DNA of 64,000 nucleotides from CAVOHU01 sp963817885 (GTDB lineage Bacteria; Acidobacteriota; Vicinamibacteria; Vicinamibacterales; JAKQTR01): NCBI GenBank assembly GCA_963817885.1, contig CAWFQE010000006.1:124001-188000 (forward strand). The letters are read 5' to 3'. The position numbers and the translations under genes are program-made. Below, piece after piece: positions 8,644 to 18,307 of the stretch (positions are counted from its first letter, which is position 1; every line of letters begins with the position of its first letter). Under the pieces are notes generated by a model that searched no databases, was not told the origin of the DNA, and saw nothing but the letters and a program-made list of their open reading frames with translations.

Positions 8644-9543
8644 ATGCGCCTGAACAGCGATGGTCTGCGGAATCTTCGTAATCAGAAGGTCCAGCCGCGA
8701 CTTCGGAAGGCGGCAGCGTCCGCTCTCGTGATTGGCGGGCTGGCGCTCGTCTTCGTTCTGGATCGCAGCATAGAGTCGGCGCCTGTCCAGCACCTGTACT
8801 ACCTGCCGATCGTCTTCGCCGCCATCGCATTGGGCCGGTGGGCCAGTCCGATCGCGGCTGTTGCCGCCGTGATCCTCTATCACCTCGCCAACCCCGTGCT
8901 GTTCACCGGGCACTACAAGGAATCGGACCTCGTCCAGATCGGCCTGTTCCTCGCCGTGGGTTTCGCCTCCGCACGCTTCGTGCACGATGCGCGCCGGCTG
9001 GCCCGGCTGGCCATTACCGACGACCTCACGGGGCTCTACAACCTGCGCGGCTTCGAGTCGCGCCTGGAGGCGTGCGTCGGCGCCTCGCGGCTGGCCAACG
9101 CCCCGATGTCCCTGCTGGTGCTCGATGTCGATCGACTGAAATCGCTGAACGACACGCACGGCCACCTGACCGGCGGGGACGCCGTGCGTGCGGTCGGCCA
9201 CATCCTGGCCGACCATCTTCGGGACACGGCCATCGCCTGTCGCTTCGGCGGCGATGAATTCGTCGTCGCCCTGCCTGGTCTCGGGGCCGAGGAAGCGACT
9301 GAAACCGCTGAGGAGTTGCGAGGCGCCGTCTACGCTTCCTCGCCGATCCTCGGCGGGAAACGCTTTCCGGGCGGCACGCTGTCGATCAGCATCGGCCTCG
9401 CGAGCCTGCCGGGCATCGCCACCGCCTCATCCGGCACGTGGCCCGAGGGAGATCTCGACGCGGGCGAAGCGTTGTTCCGCGCGGCCGACCAGGCGCTCTA
9501 CGCGGCGAAGAGCGCCGGCCGGAACCGCGTGTGCCACCCGTGA
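8644..9543 (+). CDS. Membrane diguanylate cyclase (GGDEF)
   Basis: The frame is open from GTG 8560, but CATAAT at 8565-8570 resembles a -10 element, so I favour ATG 8644, giving 299 residues. Three or four hydrophobic segments (for example AAASALVIGGLALVFVL and LVQIGLFLAVGFASARFV) are followed by a GGDEF domain starting ITDDLTGLYNLRGFESRL. The active-site loop RFGGDEFVVALPG is intact, so it should convert 2 GTP to cyclic di-GMP. The inhibitory I-site RxxD five residues before the loop is not present (the tetrad is RDTA), so product inhibition may be absent. Single gene, convergent with fdhE. The sensed signal is unknown. Confidence 0.9.
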   Translation: MRLNSDGLRNLRNQKVQPRLRKAAASALVIGGLALVFVLDRSIESAPVQHLYYLPIVFAAIALGRWASPIAAVAAVILYHLANPVLFTGHYKESDLVQIGLFLAVGFASARFVHDARRLARLAITDDLTGLYNLRGFESRLEACVGASRLANAPMSLLVLDVDRLKSLNDTHGHLTGGDAVRAVGHILADHLRDTAIACRFGGDEFVVALPGLGAEEATETAEELRGAVYASSPILGGKRFPGGTLSISIGLASLPGIATASSGTWPEGDLDAGEALFRAADQALYAAKSAGRNRVCHP

Positions 9544-9576
9544 CGGGCACCGGGGCGCCGATTCGTTCACCGGCGG

Positions 9577-10482
9577 CTACGCACCTCCGACCGGCGCACG
9601 ACCTCCGGGAGCGGCAAGGAAGCAGTTGCCCCCCGCCCGCGAGTACCCGGCTTCCGACATCATCAGGTCGAGCGCGAGGCTGGCCACATCGTCGGCCACC
9701 GGCTCCGAGAGTGGCGTCTGCTCGAGATAGAACAGCTTCAGGTAGGTTCCGCACCCGGCGCAGGCTTCGGCGTTGATGCCTGGCGCTCCACCGTCGATCT
9801 TGAAGTACGAAAGGCCGCCCGTGGCCCGGCAATGCGAGCAGACCACCCGCGTGAGGTGCCACTGCACGCCGCAGAGACCGCAGATCAGGTAGCGCAGCTT
9901 GTGATCCCCGAGCACGATGCCTGCAACAGGCGGTGAGCCGCACACGGGGCAGCCGGATGTCGGATCGTCGGGGACCAGGTCCGAGCCGGCCATCATCGCG
10001 GCGAGCGAGGTCCAGTACACCTGGAGCGCCGCCCCGACGAACACCGCCGGCGCGAGCTCGGCGTCGCCCGCGGTCCCGGCAAGCACGGTGGACGCGAGCG
10101 CCTCACGCTCGAGGTTGGTGATGCCGGAGAGGTGGACGACCGCTTCGGCAGTCTCGGCCGGCGTGGGGATGATCTTCATCTCGCCGAGGATGGCGTCGAG
10201 AGCGTGGCGCCACGCCGGCGACCTCTGCCAGGTCCAGGTTGCGAGCGGCGCCGGGCCCGCAGGCAGCGGCCCTTCCGGCGAGGCCGGCATCAACCGGCAC
10301 GCGTGCGCCTGCGCCGAGGCGAGGCGCGCGAGCAGGTCGAGGTACTCGCCGATGGCATGGCCCGGCGCGAGGTCGCGAAACCTGCCGGCGCGCCCCTCGA
10401 ACAACTGCACGGGCGACGGGAAGCGCAGGGGAGCCGCAACGTCCGGCAATGCTTCGACGCGTGGCGGCGCAGGATCGCTCAT
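9577..10482 (-). CDS. fdhE: Formate dehydrogenase accessory protein FdhE
   Basis: The 301-residue protein matches FdhE in size and in its rubredoxin-like C-terminal half, which contains four Cys pairs: CPVCG, CGLCG, CSHC and CAGCG. FdhE acts in the cytoplasm in maturation of respiratory formate dehydrogenases, interacting with the catalytic subunit before Tat export. It is the last gene of the fdn operon. Its ATG at 10482 overlaps the fdnI stop as ATGA, giving translational coupling and fixing the start; a longer open frame upstream is only a shadow of fdnI. No oddities in the sequence. Confidence 0.9.
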   Translation of the reverse strand: MSDPAPPRVEALPDVAAPLRFPSPVQLFEGRAGRFRDLAPGHAIGEYLDLLARLASAQAHACRLMPASPEGPLPAGPAPLATWTWQRSPAWRHALDAILGEMKIIPTPAETAEAVVHLSGITNLEREALASTVLAGTAGDAELAPAVFVGAALQVYWTSLAAMMAGSDLVPDDPTSGCPVCGSPPVAGIVLGDHKLRYLICGLCGVQWHLTRVVCSHCRATGGLSYFKIDGGAPGINAEACAGCGTYLKLFYLEQTPLSEPVADDVASLALDLMMSEAGYSRAGGNCFLAAPGGRAPVGGA

Positions 10483-11111
10483 GGCTTCTTCCGGCTGATC
10501 TCCGCGTACCACACGGGGTGATGAAACTGCGCCCATGCGCGCGTCACGGTTCCGCGAACCATCGCCTGGATCGAGCCGCGCGTCCAGTACGCCGCATACC
10601 AGTGGATGCCGATGCCGACGAACATGATGAACGCGCACGTCGCGTGCAGCAGCCCGGCCACGCGGCGGATGCCGGGCGAGAACCGGGGCGCGAACCACGG
10701 CTGCCAGATCGTGATGCCTGTGACGAACAGCAGGGCGATGATCGGCACCATCGACCAGAACATCAGCTTCTGCCCGCCGTTGTACTTGCCGGTGCCCTCG
10801 GCGTGGTACTCCTTCCTCATGAAGGCGAACATGTTCCTCACCCACGCCGAATCGGCAGGCAGCCAGCGGTTGTCATTCCAGACGCGCACTGCGTACGGAT
10901 AGAAGAGCACGGCGAGCGCGACCCCCGCGAGCGGGTGCAGGAACCGCATGAACTGGCCGCTTCCGAACAGGAGCGACAGCCAGAAGAAGAACGGGTGGAA
11001 CATCGCCAGGCCCGACAGGAACAGGATCACGAACGCGATGGCAACGGACCAGTGCGTGACGCGCTCTCCGACGGGATGACGCAGGATCAGGTCGCGGGCG
11101 TTGGTGGCCAT
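10479..11111 (-). CDS. fdnI: Formate dehydrogenase-N gamma subunit, cytochrome b556
   Basis: The 210-residue integral membrane protein has four helices, for example WSVAIAFVILFLSGLAMF and CAFIMFVGIGIHWYAAYW, and belongs to the FdnI/FdoI cytochrome b family. Candidate heme ligands are conserved: His in VGERVTHWS, FLHPLAG, LLHATCA and GIHWYAA, the last two in the spacing known for FdnI. It anchors the FdnGH catalytic part on the periplasmic side and passes electrons to the quinone pool. It starts three bases after the fdnH stop and overlaps fdhE, so it is firmly in the operon. Heme b for it could come from the hem operon in the same window. Confidence 0.92.
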   Translation of the reverse strand: MATNARDLILRHPVGERVTHWSVAIAFVILFLSGLAMFHPFFFWLSLLFGSGQFMRFLHPLAGVALAVLFYPYAVRVWNDNRWLPADSAWVRNMFAFMRKEYHAEGTGKYNGGQKLMFWSMVPIIALLFVTGITIWQPWFAPRFSPGIRRVAGLLHATCAFIMFVGIGIHWYAAYWTRGSIQAMVRGTVTRAWAQFHHPVWYAEISRKKP

Positions 11112-11113
11112 GA

Positions 11114-11980
11114 CTAGACGTCCTCCCTGTGCTCCGGCAGCTCGAGCGGTCCGTGGCGCATGTAGTGCAGGATGCCCGCGCCCAGCACGGCGAACATGGT
11201 GAACACGCCGAATCCGCGGGCGAACGGGCTGCGCCACAGTTCGACGATCGCGCTCACCTTCGGGTCGTGCGGCAGGCCGTAGGCCTCGGGCCGGTCGCCG
11301 TGCGGCAGCACGAAGAACACGTGCGTCCCCGCGACGCCCGGGGGATTGTAGACGGCGGCTTTCGTGAATCCCCGTTCGTTGAGGTCGCCCAGACGGTGGC
11401 CGGCCAGCGCGAGCATGTCCTCCTTCGACCCGAAGCTCAGGGCCTGGGTGGGACAGCTCTTGATGCACGCGGGCTCCAGGCCGACCGCCACGCGGTCCGA
11501 GCACAGGGTGCACTTGTAGACTTTCGAGTCCGCCCGCCTCAGCCGCGGAATATTGAACGGGCATCCCGAGATGCAGTAGCCGCAGCCGATGCAGTGCTCT
11601 TCGTGGAAGTCCACGATGCCGTTTGAATACTGGACGATGGCGCCAGGCGCGGGGCAGGCACGCAGGCACCCGGGATCGCTGCAGTGCAGGCACCCGTCCT
11701 TGAGGATCAGCCACTGGAAGGCGCCGTCGATGTCGGTCTCGGTGAACCGCATCAGGCACCATGTCTGATCGTCGAGGTCCTTCGGATTGGTATAGACCCC
11801 ATTGAAGGTACCGACCTCCCCGCGGAGATCGTTCCATTCCATGCAGGCCGACTGGCAGGCCTTGCAGCCGATGCATCGCGACACGTCGATGAGCTTCCCC
11901 ACTTCCATCGTCTTCCTGGCGGACGGCGGGGCGGAAGTCGACGCGGAGCTTCGCTTGATGTCGAGTGACTGCTGCGACAT
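11114..11980 (-). CDS. fdnH: Formate dehydrogenase-N beta subunit, four [4Fe-4S] ferredoxin
   Basis: The 288-residue protein is an FdnH-type ferredoxin with a C-terminal membrane anchor. Cys clusters appear in order: CIGCKACQSAC near residue 37, CLHCSDPGCLRACP near 97, CIGCGYCISGCP near 129, and CTLCSDRVAVGLEPACIKSCP near 157, enough for four [4Fe-4S] clusters. The C-terminal helix FGVFTMFAVLGAGILHYM crosses the membrane. It relays electrons from the Sec/molybdopterin site of FdnG to the hemes of FdnI. It lies 9 bases after fdnG and 2 bases before fdnI. Length is close to E. coli FdnH. Confidence 0.93.
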   Translation of the reverse strand: MSQQSLDIKRSSASTSAPPSARKTMEVGKLIDVSRCIGCKACQSACMEWNDLRGEVGTFNGVYTNPKDLDDQTWCLMRFTETDIDGAFQWLILKDGCLHCSDPGCLRACPAPGAIVQYSNGIVDFHEEHCIGCGYCISGCPFNIPRLRRADSKVYKCTLCSDRVAVGLEPACIKSCPTQALSFGSKEDMLALAGHRLGDLNERGFTKAAVYNPPGVAGTHVFFVLPHGDRPEAYGLPHDPKVSAIVELWRSPFARGFGVFTMFAVLGAGILHYMRHGPLELPEHREDV

Positions 11981-11989
11981 GGCGTCCTC

Positions 11990-14900
11990 CTACGCCTTCT
12001 GGACGTCGACCAGGAATGCCTTGAACTCGGGCGTCTGCACGTTTGCATCGCCCACGAACGGGGTCAGCGTGTTGATGAGGTAGCCCGGCCGCGTCAGGCC
12101 TTCGAAGCCCCAGTGCAGCGGGAGCCCGACCGTGTGCACCTCCCGGCCCTCGATCGTGAGCGGCTGGATGCGCCGGGTGACGAGCGCCTTGACCTTGATC
12201 TGTCCGCGCTTCGACCGGACGACCACCAGATCGCCGTCGCCGATCCCTCGCAGCTTCGCGAGGCCCTCGCCAATCTCGACGAAGGCCTGCGGCTGCAGGA
12301 TCGCGGGAATGGCTGCGTTCTTCGTCCAGAAATGAAAGTGCTCCGTGAGCCGGTAGGTGGTCGCCACGAACGGAAATTCCTTCGCGATCCCGAGTTTCGC
12401 GGCGTCGCCCTGGAATATCCTCGCCGCGGGATTGGAAAGCGCCTTGGGCGACAACGGGTTCGTCTCGAGCGGCGTCTCGAACGGCTCGTAGTGGGTCGGG
12501 AACGGGCCTTCCGCCATTCCGCCCAGCGCGAAGAGCTTGCCGACGCCCTCCGGGTTCATGATGAACGGCCCCATGCCGTCTTCCGGCGCGGCGTCGATCT
12601 TGTAGTCGGGCACGTCGGCGCCGGCCCACCGCTTGCCGTTCCAGAACACGAACCTGCGCTTCGGGTCCCAGGGCCTGCCCGACGGATCCGACGACGCGCG
12701 GTTGTAGAGAATGCGCCGGTTTGCAGGCCACGACCACGCCCATCCGACGGTCTGCCCGAGTCCGTACGGATCCGACGCGTCGCGCCGCGCCATCTGATTG
12801 CCGGCCTGCGTCCAGGCCCCGGCGAAGATCCAGCAGCCCGACGCCGTGGTTCCGTCTGCCTGCAGCACCGCGAAGCCAGGCAGTTGCTCGCCCTCGCGCA
12901 CCAGGAACTTGTCCTTCTCCTTGGGATCGGGCACGTCGGCGACGGCGTACCCGTTGTATTCCTTCGCGAGTTCCTCGGGGGACGGAGCGGCCGGGATCTT
13001 GTAGGGCCAGGTCAGCTTCAGGATGGGATCGGCGAACGCGCCGCCTTCAGCCTGGTAGAGTTTCTTCACGCGCAGGAAGAGGTCGCCGATGATCTCGGTG
13101 TCGCTGCGGGCGTCGCCCGGCGGGTCGGCCCCCTTGTAGTGCCACTGCAGCCATCGGCCCGAGTTCACCAGCGAGCCGTCCTCTTCGGCGAAGCAGGTGG
13201 ACGGAAGCCGGAACACTTCGGTCTGAATCGTCGCCGGATTGACATCGTTGAATTCGCCCCGGTTCTGCCAGAAGTTCGACGTCTCGGTCGAAAGCGGGTC
13301 GATGACGACGAGGAACTTCAACTTCGAGAGCGCCGCGGTGAGCTTCGCTTTGTCAGGCACCGGACCCGAGCGGGTTGAAGCCCTGGCAGAAGTAGCCGTT
13401 CACCTTGCCCTGGAACATCAGCTCGAAGACCTGGAGGATGTCGTAGGTCTTGTCGTTCTTGGGCAGGTACTCGTAGGCGAAGTCGTTCTCCCTGGTGGCC
13501 GCTGCGCCGTACCACGCCTTGAGCAGCGACACCATGAACTTCGGGTAGTTCTGCCAGTAGTTCATCTGCCCGTTGCGGAGCGGCTTGGGCGTGCGCTTCT
13601 CGAGGTACGTCTTCAGGTCGGGCTCGGCCTCGACGGGGATGCCGAGGTAGCCCGGCAGCAGGTGGCTCATCACGCCGAGATCGGTCAGGCCCTGGATGTT
13701 CGAGTGGCCGCGCAGCGCGTTCACGCCGCCGCCGGGCATCCCGATGTTGCCAAGCAGCAACTGGATGCACGCGATGGCGCGGATGTTCTGCGAGCCGACC
13801 GAGTGCTGCGTCCAGCCGAGCGCGTACAGGCTCGTCATCGTGCGGTCGGGAACCGCCGTGGACGCGATGGTCTCGCAGATGGCGAGGAAGCGGTCTTTCG
13901 CGACGCCGGTCAGGCTGGAGACGGCCTCGGGCGTGTATGCCTCGTAGTGTTTCTTCATCAACTGCAGCACGCATCGCGGGTGCTGCAGGGTCGGATCGGC
14001 CTTCGCGAATCCGTCCTGGTCCAGCTCGTAGGCCCAGCTCGCCTTGTCGTAGCTGCGCTTCGGCGCGTTGTACCCGCTGAACAGGCCGCCGTCGAACGCG
14101 TAGTCCTCGCGGACGATGAAGCTGGCGTTCGTGTAGGCCGTCACGTAGTCGCGCAGGATCTTGTCGCGCGAGAGCAGGTAGTTGATGACCCCGCCCAGGA
14201 ATGCGATGTCGGTCCCCGGACGGATCTGCGCGAACTGGTCCGCGACCGCCGCGGTCCGCGTGAACCGCGGATCCACCACGACCAGGCGGGCCTTGTTCTT
14301 GACCTTCGCCTCGATCACCCACTTGAAGCCGCACGGGTGCGCCTCGGCAGGGTTCCCGCCCATCACCAGGACGATGTTGGCATTCCTGATGTCGACCCAG
14401 TGGTTCGTCATCGCGCCACGGCCGAATGTCGGGGCCAGACCGGCCACCGTCGGACCGTGTCAAACTCGGGCCTGATTGTCCAAGGCCGTCATGCCCAGCG
14501 CGCGAAGCACCTTGACGGTAAGGTATCCCGTCTCATTCGAAGACGCCGACGCCGCGAGGAACGCCGTCGTGGTCCAGCGATTGACGGTGACCGCGCCGTT
14601 TCTTCGCGACGAAGTTCCTGTCGCGGTCGTCCTTCGTGAGGCGGGCGATGCGATCGAGCGCCCAGTCCCAGCTCACGCTCTTCCACGCGGTCTCGCCGGG
14701 GCCCCGGTACTCGGGGACTTTCAGCCGGTTGGGACTGTGGATGAAATCGACGAGGCTCGCGCCCTTCGGGCACAGCGTGCCGCGATTGACCGGATGGTCG
14801 GGGTCGCCCTCGATGTGGATGATCTCGGTGCGGGCGTTCTTCGACCCGTCGCCGAGGCCATACATGATGATGCCGCAGCCCACCGAGCAGTAGGGACACG

Positions 14901-15045
14901 TGTTGCGTGTCTCGGTCGTCCGCGCGAGCTTGAACTGGCGCACTTCGGCGAGCGCCTCAGTGGCCGAGAAGCCCAGGGCGGTCAGACTTGTGGCACCGAT
15001 GCTGGAGGCGGACAACTTGATGAAGCCGCGTCTCGAGACGTCCAT
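11990..15045 (-). CDS. fdnG: Formate dehydrogenase-N alpha subunit, selenoprotein (Sec195; two apparent +1 frameshifts)
   Basis: Three open segments form one protein of about 1017 residues, the normal FdnG length. The N-terminus MDVSRRGFIKLSASS is a Tat signal, followed by the [4Fe-4S] motif CPYCSVGCG and CPKGASLVDF. An in-frame TGA at 14462-14460 falls at residue 195 in DNQARV-U-HGPTVAGL, exactly where FdnG has selenocysteine. Downstream come the molybdopterin regions (MGGNPAEAHPCGFKW, GNIGMPGGGVNALRGHSN) and, after 13360, LKFLVVIDPLSTETSNFW. Frame breaks at about 14599-14601 (AAKK versus AKNGAV, TTT run) and 13360 are each repaired by removing one base. It oxidises formate to CO2 in the periplasm using bis-MGD. 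Operon fdnGHI-fdhE. Confidence 0.93.
14424..14462 (-). promoter_or_regulatory. Bacterial SECIS element of fdnG
   Basis: Eighteen bases after the Sec TGA, the minus strand can form GGCC-GGTCT-GGCC (plus-strand 14433-14445), an apical stem with the loop GGUCU. That loop is the SelB contact known from the E. coli fdhF SECIS. Flanking bases CGACGGT and CCCCGAC can extend the helix imperfectly. Distance from the UGA is within the range tolerated by SelB. Structure was judged by eye only. Confidence 0.75.
14460..14462 (-). other. Selenocysteine TGA codon of fdnG
   Basis: The TGA reads in the frame of both flanks, giving ARV-U-HGPTVAG, which matches the active-site context of FdnG/FdoG selenoproteins. 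Cys-type paralogues carry a Cys codon here. A SECIS-like hairpin follows immediately. I therefore read it as Sec insertion, not as a nonsense mutation. This requires selA, selB, selC and selD elsewhere in the genome; none is in this window. Confidence 0.9.
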
Positions 15046-15230
15046 GGTGCACCTGACTGTTGTGTAGTGAGAGACGCCGGCAGGTGCGCCATGCGTGGTG
15101 GGACACGAGCCGGCGCGAACTGATCCGGAAACTACCCCCGCTTTCCCGGCGAGTCAACGTCGACCAATGTCGTCGGTGTATGTTTGGACACGACTGTACC
15201 CGCCAGGCTGCAAGTGAGGTGTCCATCGCC

Positions 15231-15452
15231 ATGGCCCACGATGCGGGTGTCGGCCGGCCGGTACGGGAAACCGAGGTTCGCCAAAGCCTTACCTCGGCGC
15301 GCCTCAGGACCAGGAACTCGCAAGCGGGGCGTGCCCTGCGGACGACCGCGTGCTGGCTGATTTCACTGCTGGTGATGGGCGCCAGTCCGGCGTCGTGGGT
15401 GGGAGGACTGGTGCTGGCGTACGTCGGTGAGATCCTGCTTCCGATCGTGTGA
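15231..15452 (+). CDS. Small hypothetical membrane protein (tentative)
   Basis: This 73-residue frame has an ATG with GAGGT 9 to 13 bases upstream, a polar N-terminal half and a hydrophobic C-terminal half (two short segments, ACWLISLLVMGAS and VGGLVLAYVGEILLPIV). I recognise no family. It is divergent from fdnG and convergent with the beta-barrel gene at 15482. The hydrophobic tail is compatible with a small membrane protein, but the frame could also be chance in high-GC DNA. Confidence 0.3.
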   Translation: MAHDAGVGRPVRETEVRQSLTSARLRTRNSQAGRALRTTACWLISLLVMGASPASWVGGLVLAYVGEILLPIV

Positions 15453-15481
15453 ACGAAGGTCGAGTCGCAGCGTGAGATCGG

Positions 15482-15955
15482 TCAGCGCCCGAAGGTGACG
15501 CCGACGCCCAACTTGATGCTCGGGCTGCCCGACAGGCCTACCCTGAGCTCGGTGAAGAATCCGTCCCGGTGTTCCAGGCCAACCAGGAGATTGATTCCAC
15601 CGCGAACGTCCGAGCTGGACTCGCCGGGCGGGACGTCTTTGAAGATGTACACATTGGCCGCCGGGCCGCCGCCCACGTAGAGGGACCAGCGGGTTCTCGG
15701 AAGCTCAAAGGGGTAAACGAAGTCGAAATTGAACGCGATCAGCGTCTGGTTGTCGCCGATGCCGGCCTCCAGGCTCGGGCGGAAGCGCAGTTGATCCGCG
15801 ATCGGTCCGCTTTGGACGTGCATGCCGAAATAGAACTGGTCGGGATTCCCACTCGCCCCGGCCCGCACTCCAAAGTCCTGCGCCGAGGCTGCGGCCGGGC
15901 TGAGAACCCACAGACATCCAGCGGCTGCAACACATGCAATGAATCGTCTGGTCAA
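15482..15955 (-). CDS. Secreted small beta-barrel (opacity-like) protein
   Basis: The 157-residue product begins with a signal peptide (MTRRFIACVAAAGCLW to the SAQ at about residue 28) and continues with alternating hydrophobic strands: FYFGMHVQSG, NQTLIAFNFDFVYPF, RWSLYVGGGPAANVYIF, GINLLVGLEHRDGFFTELRVGL and KLGVGVTFGR. That pattern is typical of an 8-strand outer-membrane barrel. I place the start at TTG 15955, preceded by GGGGAGGACACC, because the signal peptide begins there; the longer open frame to 16459 is not protein-like. Function unknown; probably outer membrane. Confidence 0.65.
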   Translation of the reverse strand: MTRRFIACVAAAGCLWVLSPAAASAQDFGVRAGASGNPDQFYFGMHVQSGPIADQLRFRPSLEAGIGDNQTLIAFNFDFVYPFELPRTRWSLYVGGGPAANVYIFKDVPPGESSSDVRGGINLLVGLEHRDGFFTELRVGLSGSPSIKLGVGVTFGR

Positions 15956-16357
15956 GGTGTCCTCCCCGCAGGCGACGACGGGCCGGCCCTGCCTGTCTTC
16001 TGGCAATGCGCCGCTGGCGCTTGTGGGCCTGAGGGCCCCCACGATCGCGCAATTCCAGGCGCGACGGACGCGGAGCGAGCGAAACCCGCGCCCGCCGGCC
16101 TGGATACGTCCGACGATCTGCTGCCTCTCGTAATCCCGAGCGCAAGACGTGTGCCGCACGAAAAGCCCCATTTGGCGGGGGTGCGACGCGGAGATCGCGA
16201 CGTTCTTACACGGGGTCCCTGGTCGATCGGGAATCTTGAGTGCAGGAACGGGAGTCCTAAAGGAGCCGGCGCGGCCAGCCGACACGGCCGATTCGCCGCA
16301 CAATCTCCACCCGTCCAGACGGTTACCGGGTCGTACGTTTTCGTGGTGTCCTGAGAG
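15956..16357. other. Intergenic region of about 400 bases between divergent genes
   Basis: It separates the TTG start of the barrel gene from the ATG of the ABCB exporter, so promoters for both should lie here. I see no clear -35/-10 pair, no riboswitch consensus and no repeat. The part near 16255-16262 (CCTAAAGGAG) resembles a ribosome site but no supported reading frame follows it. Confidence 0.4.
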
Positions 16358-18307
16358 ATGAGCCACCGGCAATCGTCCCGCACGCGGTTCCTCGACTTCA
16401 TGGCCCGCTTCAGGGCGCACCAACTGGATGAGGCGGAGGAAACCGATGAGACGTCGCACCCGCCGTCATTCTCTGGCAACGCGGCCGGCGCCGGGCCGAC
16501 GATCGCCCCCAAGCGCGAGCGCCGAGCCAGGCGGCGAGAGCACCTGCGCGCGTACCTGCGCTGGCTGTGGCCGCATCGCTACGCGGTGGGCGCGTTTTCG
16601 CTCTTCGCGCTGGTAGGGGCAGGGCTGCAGATGATCGAACCGCTGTTCATGCGGTTCATCATCGACCGCGTCCTGCTCAACAAATCCCTGGACGGCGCGT
16701 CGCGCCTGGCCCGCCTCCACCTCGCCGGCGCCACGTTCCTCATCGTCATCATCATCTCCACCCTGATCGGCGCGCTGAAGGACTATCGCCAGCGGCTGCT
16801 GAACGTCAGCGTGATGCTGTCCTTGCGCCGGGCGTTGTTCCAGCGACTGCTGCACCTGCCGCTGCCCCGCCTGTGGGAGATGAAGACGGGCGGCATCCTG
16901 TCGCGGCTGACTGGCGACGTGGATACGACGACGGGCCTGCTCCAGCTGGCCATCGTCTCGCCCGCCATCTCGATCATCAGGCTGATCATCGCCGTCGCCG
17001 TGCTCTTGGCCTTGAACTGGCGCCTCGCGTTGATGGCGCTCGCCATCATCCCTGGTGTGATGGTGATGAGCCTGACCTTCGCGCGCCGCGTCCGGCCCAT
17101 CTACCGCTCAGTTCGAAAGGACGGGGAGCGAATCGACGGGCGGGTCGGCGAGACGTTCTCGGGCATCCGTGTCGTGAGGGCATTCAGGCGTGAGACTGGA
17201 GAGCTCGCCGACTACATGCTCGGCCGGCACACCGTGCTGCGGAAGGAGCTGTTCGCCCAGCGGCGTGAAATGGTGTTGTGGACGTCGTGGAGCCTGCTGC
17301 TGTCCGGCGTCAACGTCGTGATCGTCTGGTACGGCGGGTACCTGAACCTCGCAGGCGGCGCTTCCATCGGCGACATCATGGCGTTCCAGTGGTACACGTT
17401 CCTGCTGCTGAACCCGGTGTGGCAGATTGTCAACTCGTTCTCCGAGCTGCAGCGATCACTGGCGGCCATGGAGCGGGTGTTCGAAGTGCTGGCGGAAGAA
17501 GAAGACAAGCCCGATCGCCCTGATGCCCGCGACGCGCCGCGCGTGGTCGACCAAGTCCGGTTCGAGGATGTCGAGTTCGAGTACCGCGAGGGCCGGCCGG
17601 TCGTGCGGGAGTTCAACGTGTCGGTTCCGGGCGGAACGGTGGTCGCGCTGGTCGGCCGCAGCGGAGCGGGCAAGACGACGATCACCGACCTGGTGGCGCG
17701 CTTTCACGATCCGACCAGGGGCAGGATCCTGCTCAACGGCGTCGACATCCGCGACTTCCGGCTGCGAAGCTACCGCGACCTGCTGGCGCTGGTCCAGCAG
17801 GACGTCTTTCTGTTCGACGGCTCAGTGCGGGACAACATCGCATATGCCCGGCTGGATGCCACCGACGAACAAATCGAAGACGCCGCCCGGCGTGCCAACG
17901 CTCACGAATTCATCGTCAGGCTGCCGGGGCAGTACAACGCGTTCGTCGGCGAGCGGGGCGTGAAGCTCTCGGGCGGCCAGCAGCAGCGGCTGGCGATTGC
18001 GCGGGCGATCCTCGCCTCGCCGCAGATCCTGATTCTCGACGAGGCCACCAGCAACCTCGACACGGAAAGCGAACAGCTCATCCAGGCGTCGATGGCCACG
18101 CTGCTCGCCGGGCGCACGACGTTCGTGATCGCGCACCGGCTTTCGACCATCCGTCGCGCCGACATGATTCTCCTGATGGACGACGGGCGCATCGTCGAAC
18201 GCGGGACGCACGAGGAGCTGATGCGCGCGCAGGGCGCGTATTACGGGATGGTGCTGCGGCAGTTGGAAACTGCCGATCAGGATGCGGAGCGGGTACTGAG
18301 GGCTTGA
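16358..18307 (+). CDS. ABC exporter of the ABCB/MsbA type (fused permease-ATPase)
   Basis: The 649-residue half-transporter has a polar N-tail of about 65 residues, six membrane helices (about 75-375) and a C-terminal ATPase. Motifs are complete: Walker A GRSGAGKTT (433-441), Q-loop in ALVQQDVFLF, signature LSGGQQQR (537-544), Walker B ILILDEAT (557-564) and H-loop IAHRLSTI. It should function as a homodimer exporting lipid or a hydrophobic compound from the inner membrane. It is a single gene; its TGA stop is the last three bases of the first heptad of a palindromic repeat (18301-18362), which separates it from the convergent dehydrogenase. Confidence 0.9.
   Translation: MSHRQSSRTRFLDFMARFRAHQLDEAEETDETSHPPSFSGNAAGAGPTIAPKRERRARRREHLRAYLRWLWPHRYAVGAFSLFALVGAGLQMIEPLFMRFIIDRVLLNKSLDGASRLARLHLAGATFLIVIIISTLIGALKDYRQRLLNVSVMLSLRRALFQRLLHLPLPRLWEMKTGGILSRLTGDVDTTTGLLQLAIVSPAISIIRLIIAVAVLLALNWRLALMALAIIPGVMVMSLTFARRVRPIYRSVRKDGERIDGRVGETFSGIRVVRAFRRETGELADYMLGRHTVLRKELFAQRREMVLWTSWSLLLSGVNVVIVWYGGYLNLAGGASIGDIMAFQWYTFLLLNPVWQIVNSFSELQRSLAAMERVFEVLAEEEDKPDRPDARDAPRVVDQVRFEDVEFEYREGRPVVREFNVSVPGGTVVALVGRSGAGKTTITDLVARFHDPTRGRILLNGVDIRDFRLRSYRDLLALVQQDVFLFDGSVRDNIAYARLDATDEQIEDAARRANAHEFIVRLPGQYNAFVGERGVKLSGGQQQRLAIARAILASPQILILDEATSNLDTESEQLIQASMATLLAGRTTFVIAHRLSTIRRADMILLMDDGRIVERGTHEELMRAQGAYYGMVLRQLETADQDAERVLRA

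Noticed and set aside
10479..12743. Single 754-residue minus-strand frame
   Set aside because: Only its last 210 codons are real (fdnI); the rest is out of frame with fdnH and fdnG.
14460..14462. TGA in fdnG as a nonsense mutation
   Set aside because: Flanking residues continue the family alignment on both sides and a SECIS-like hairpin follows, so Sec is the better reading.
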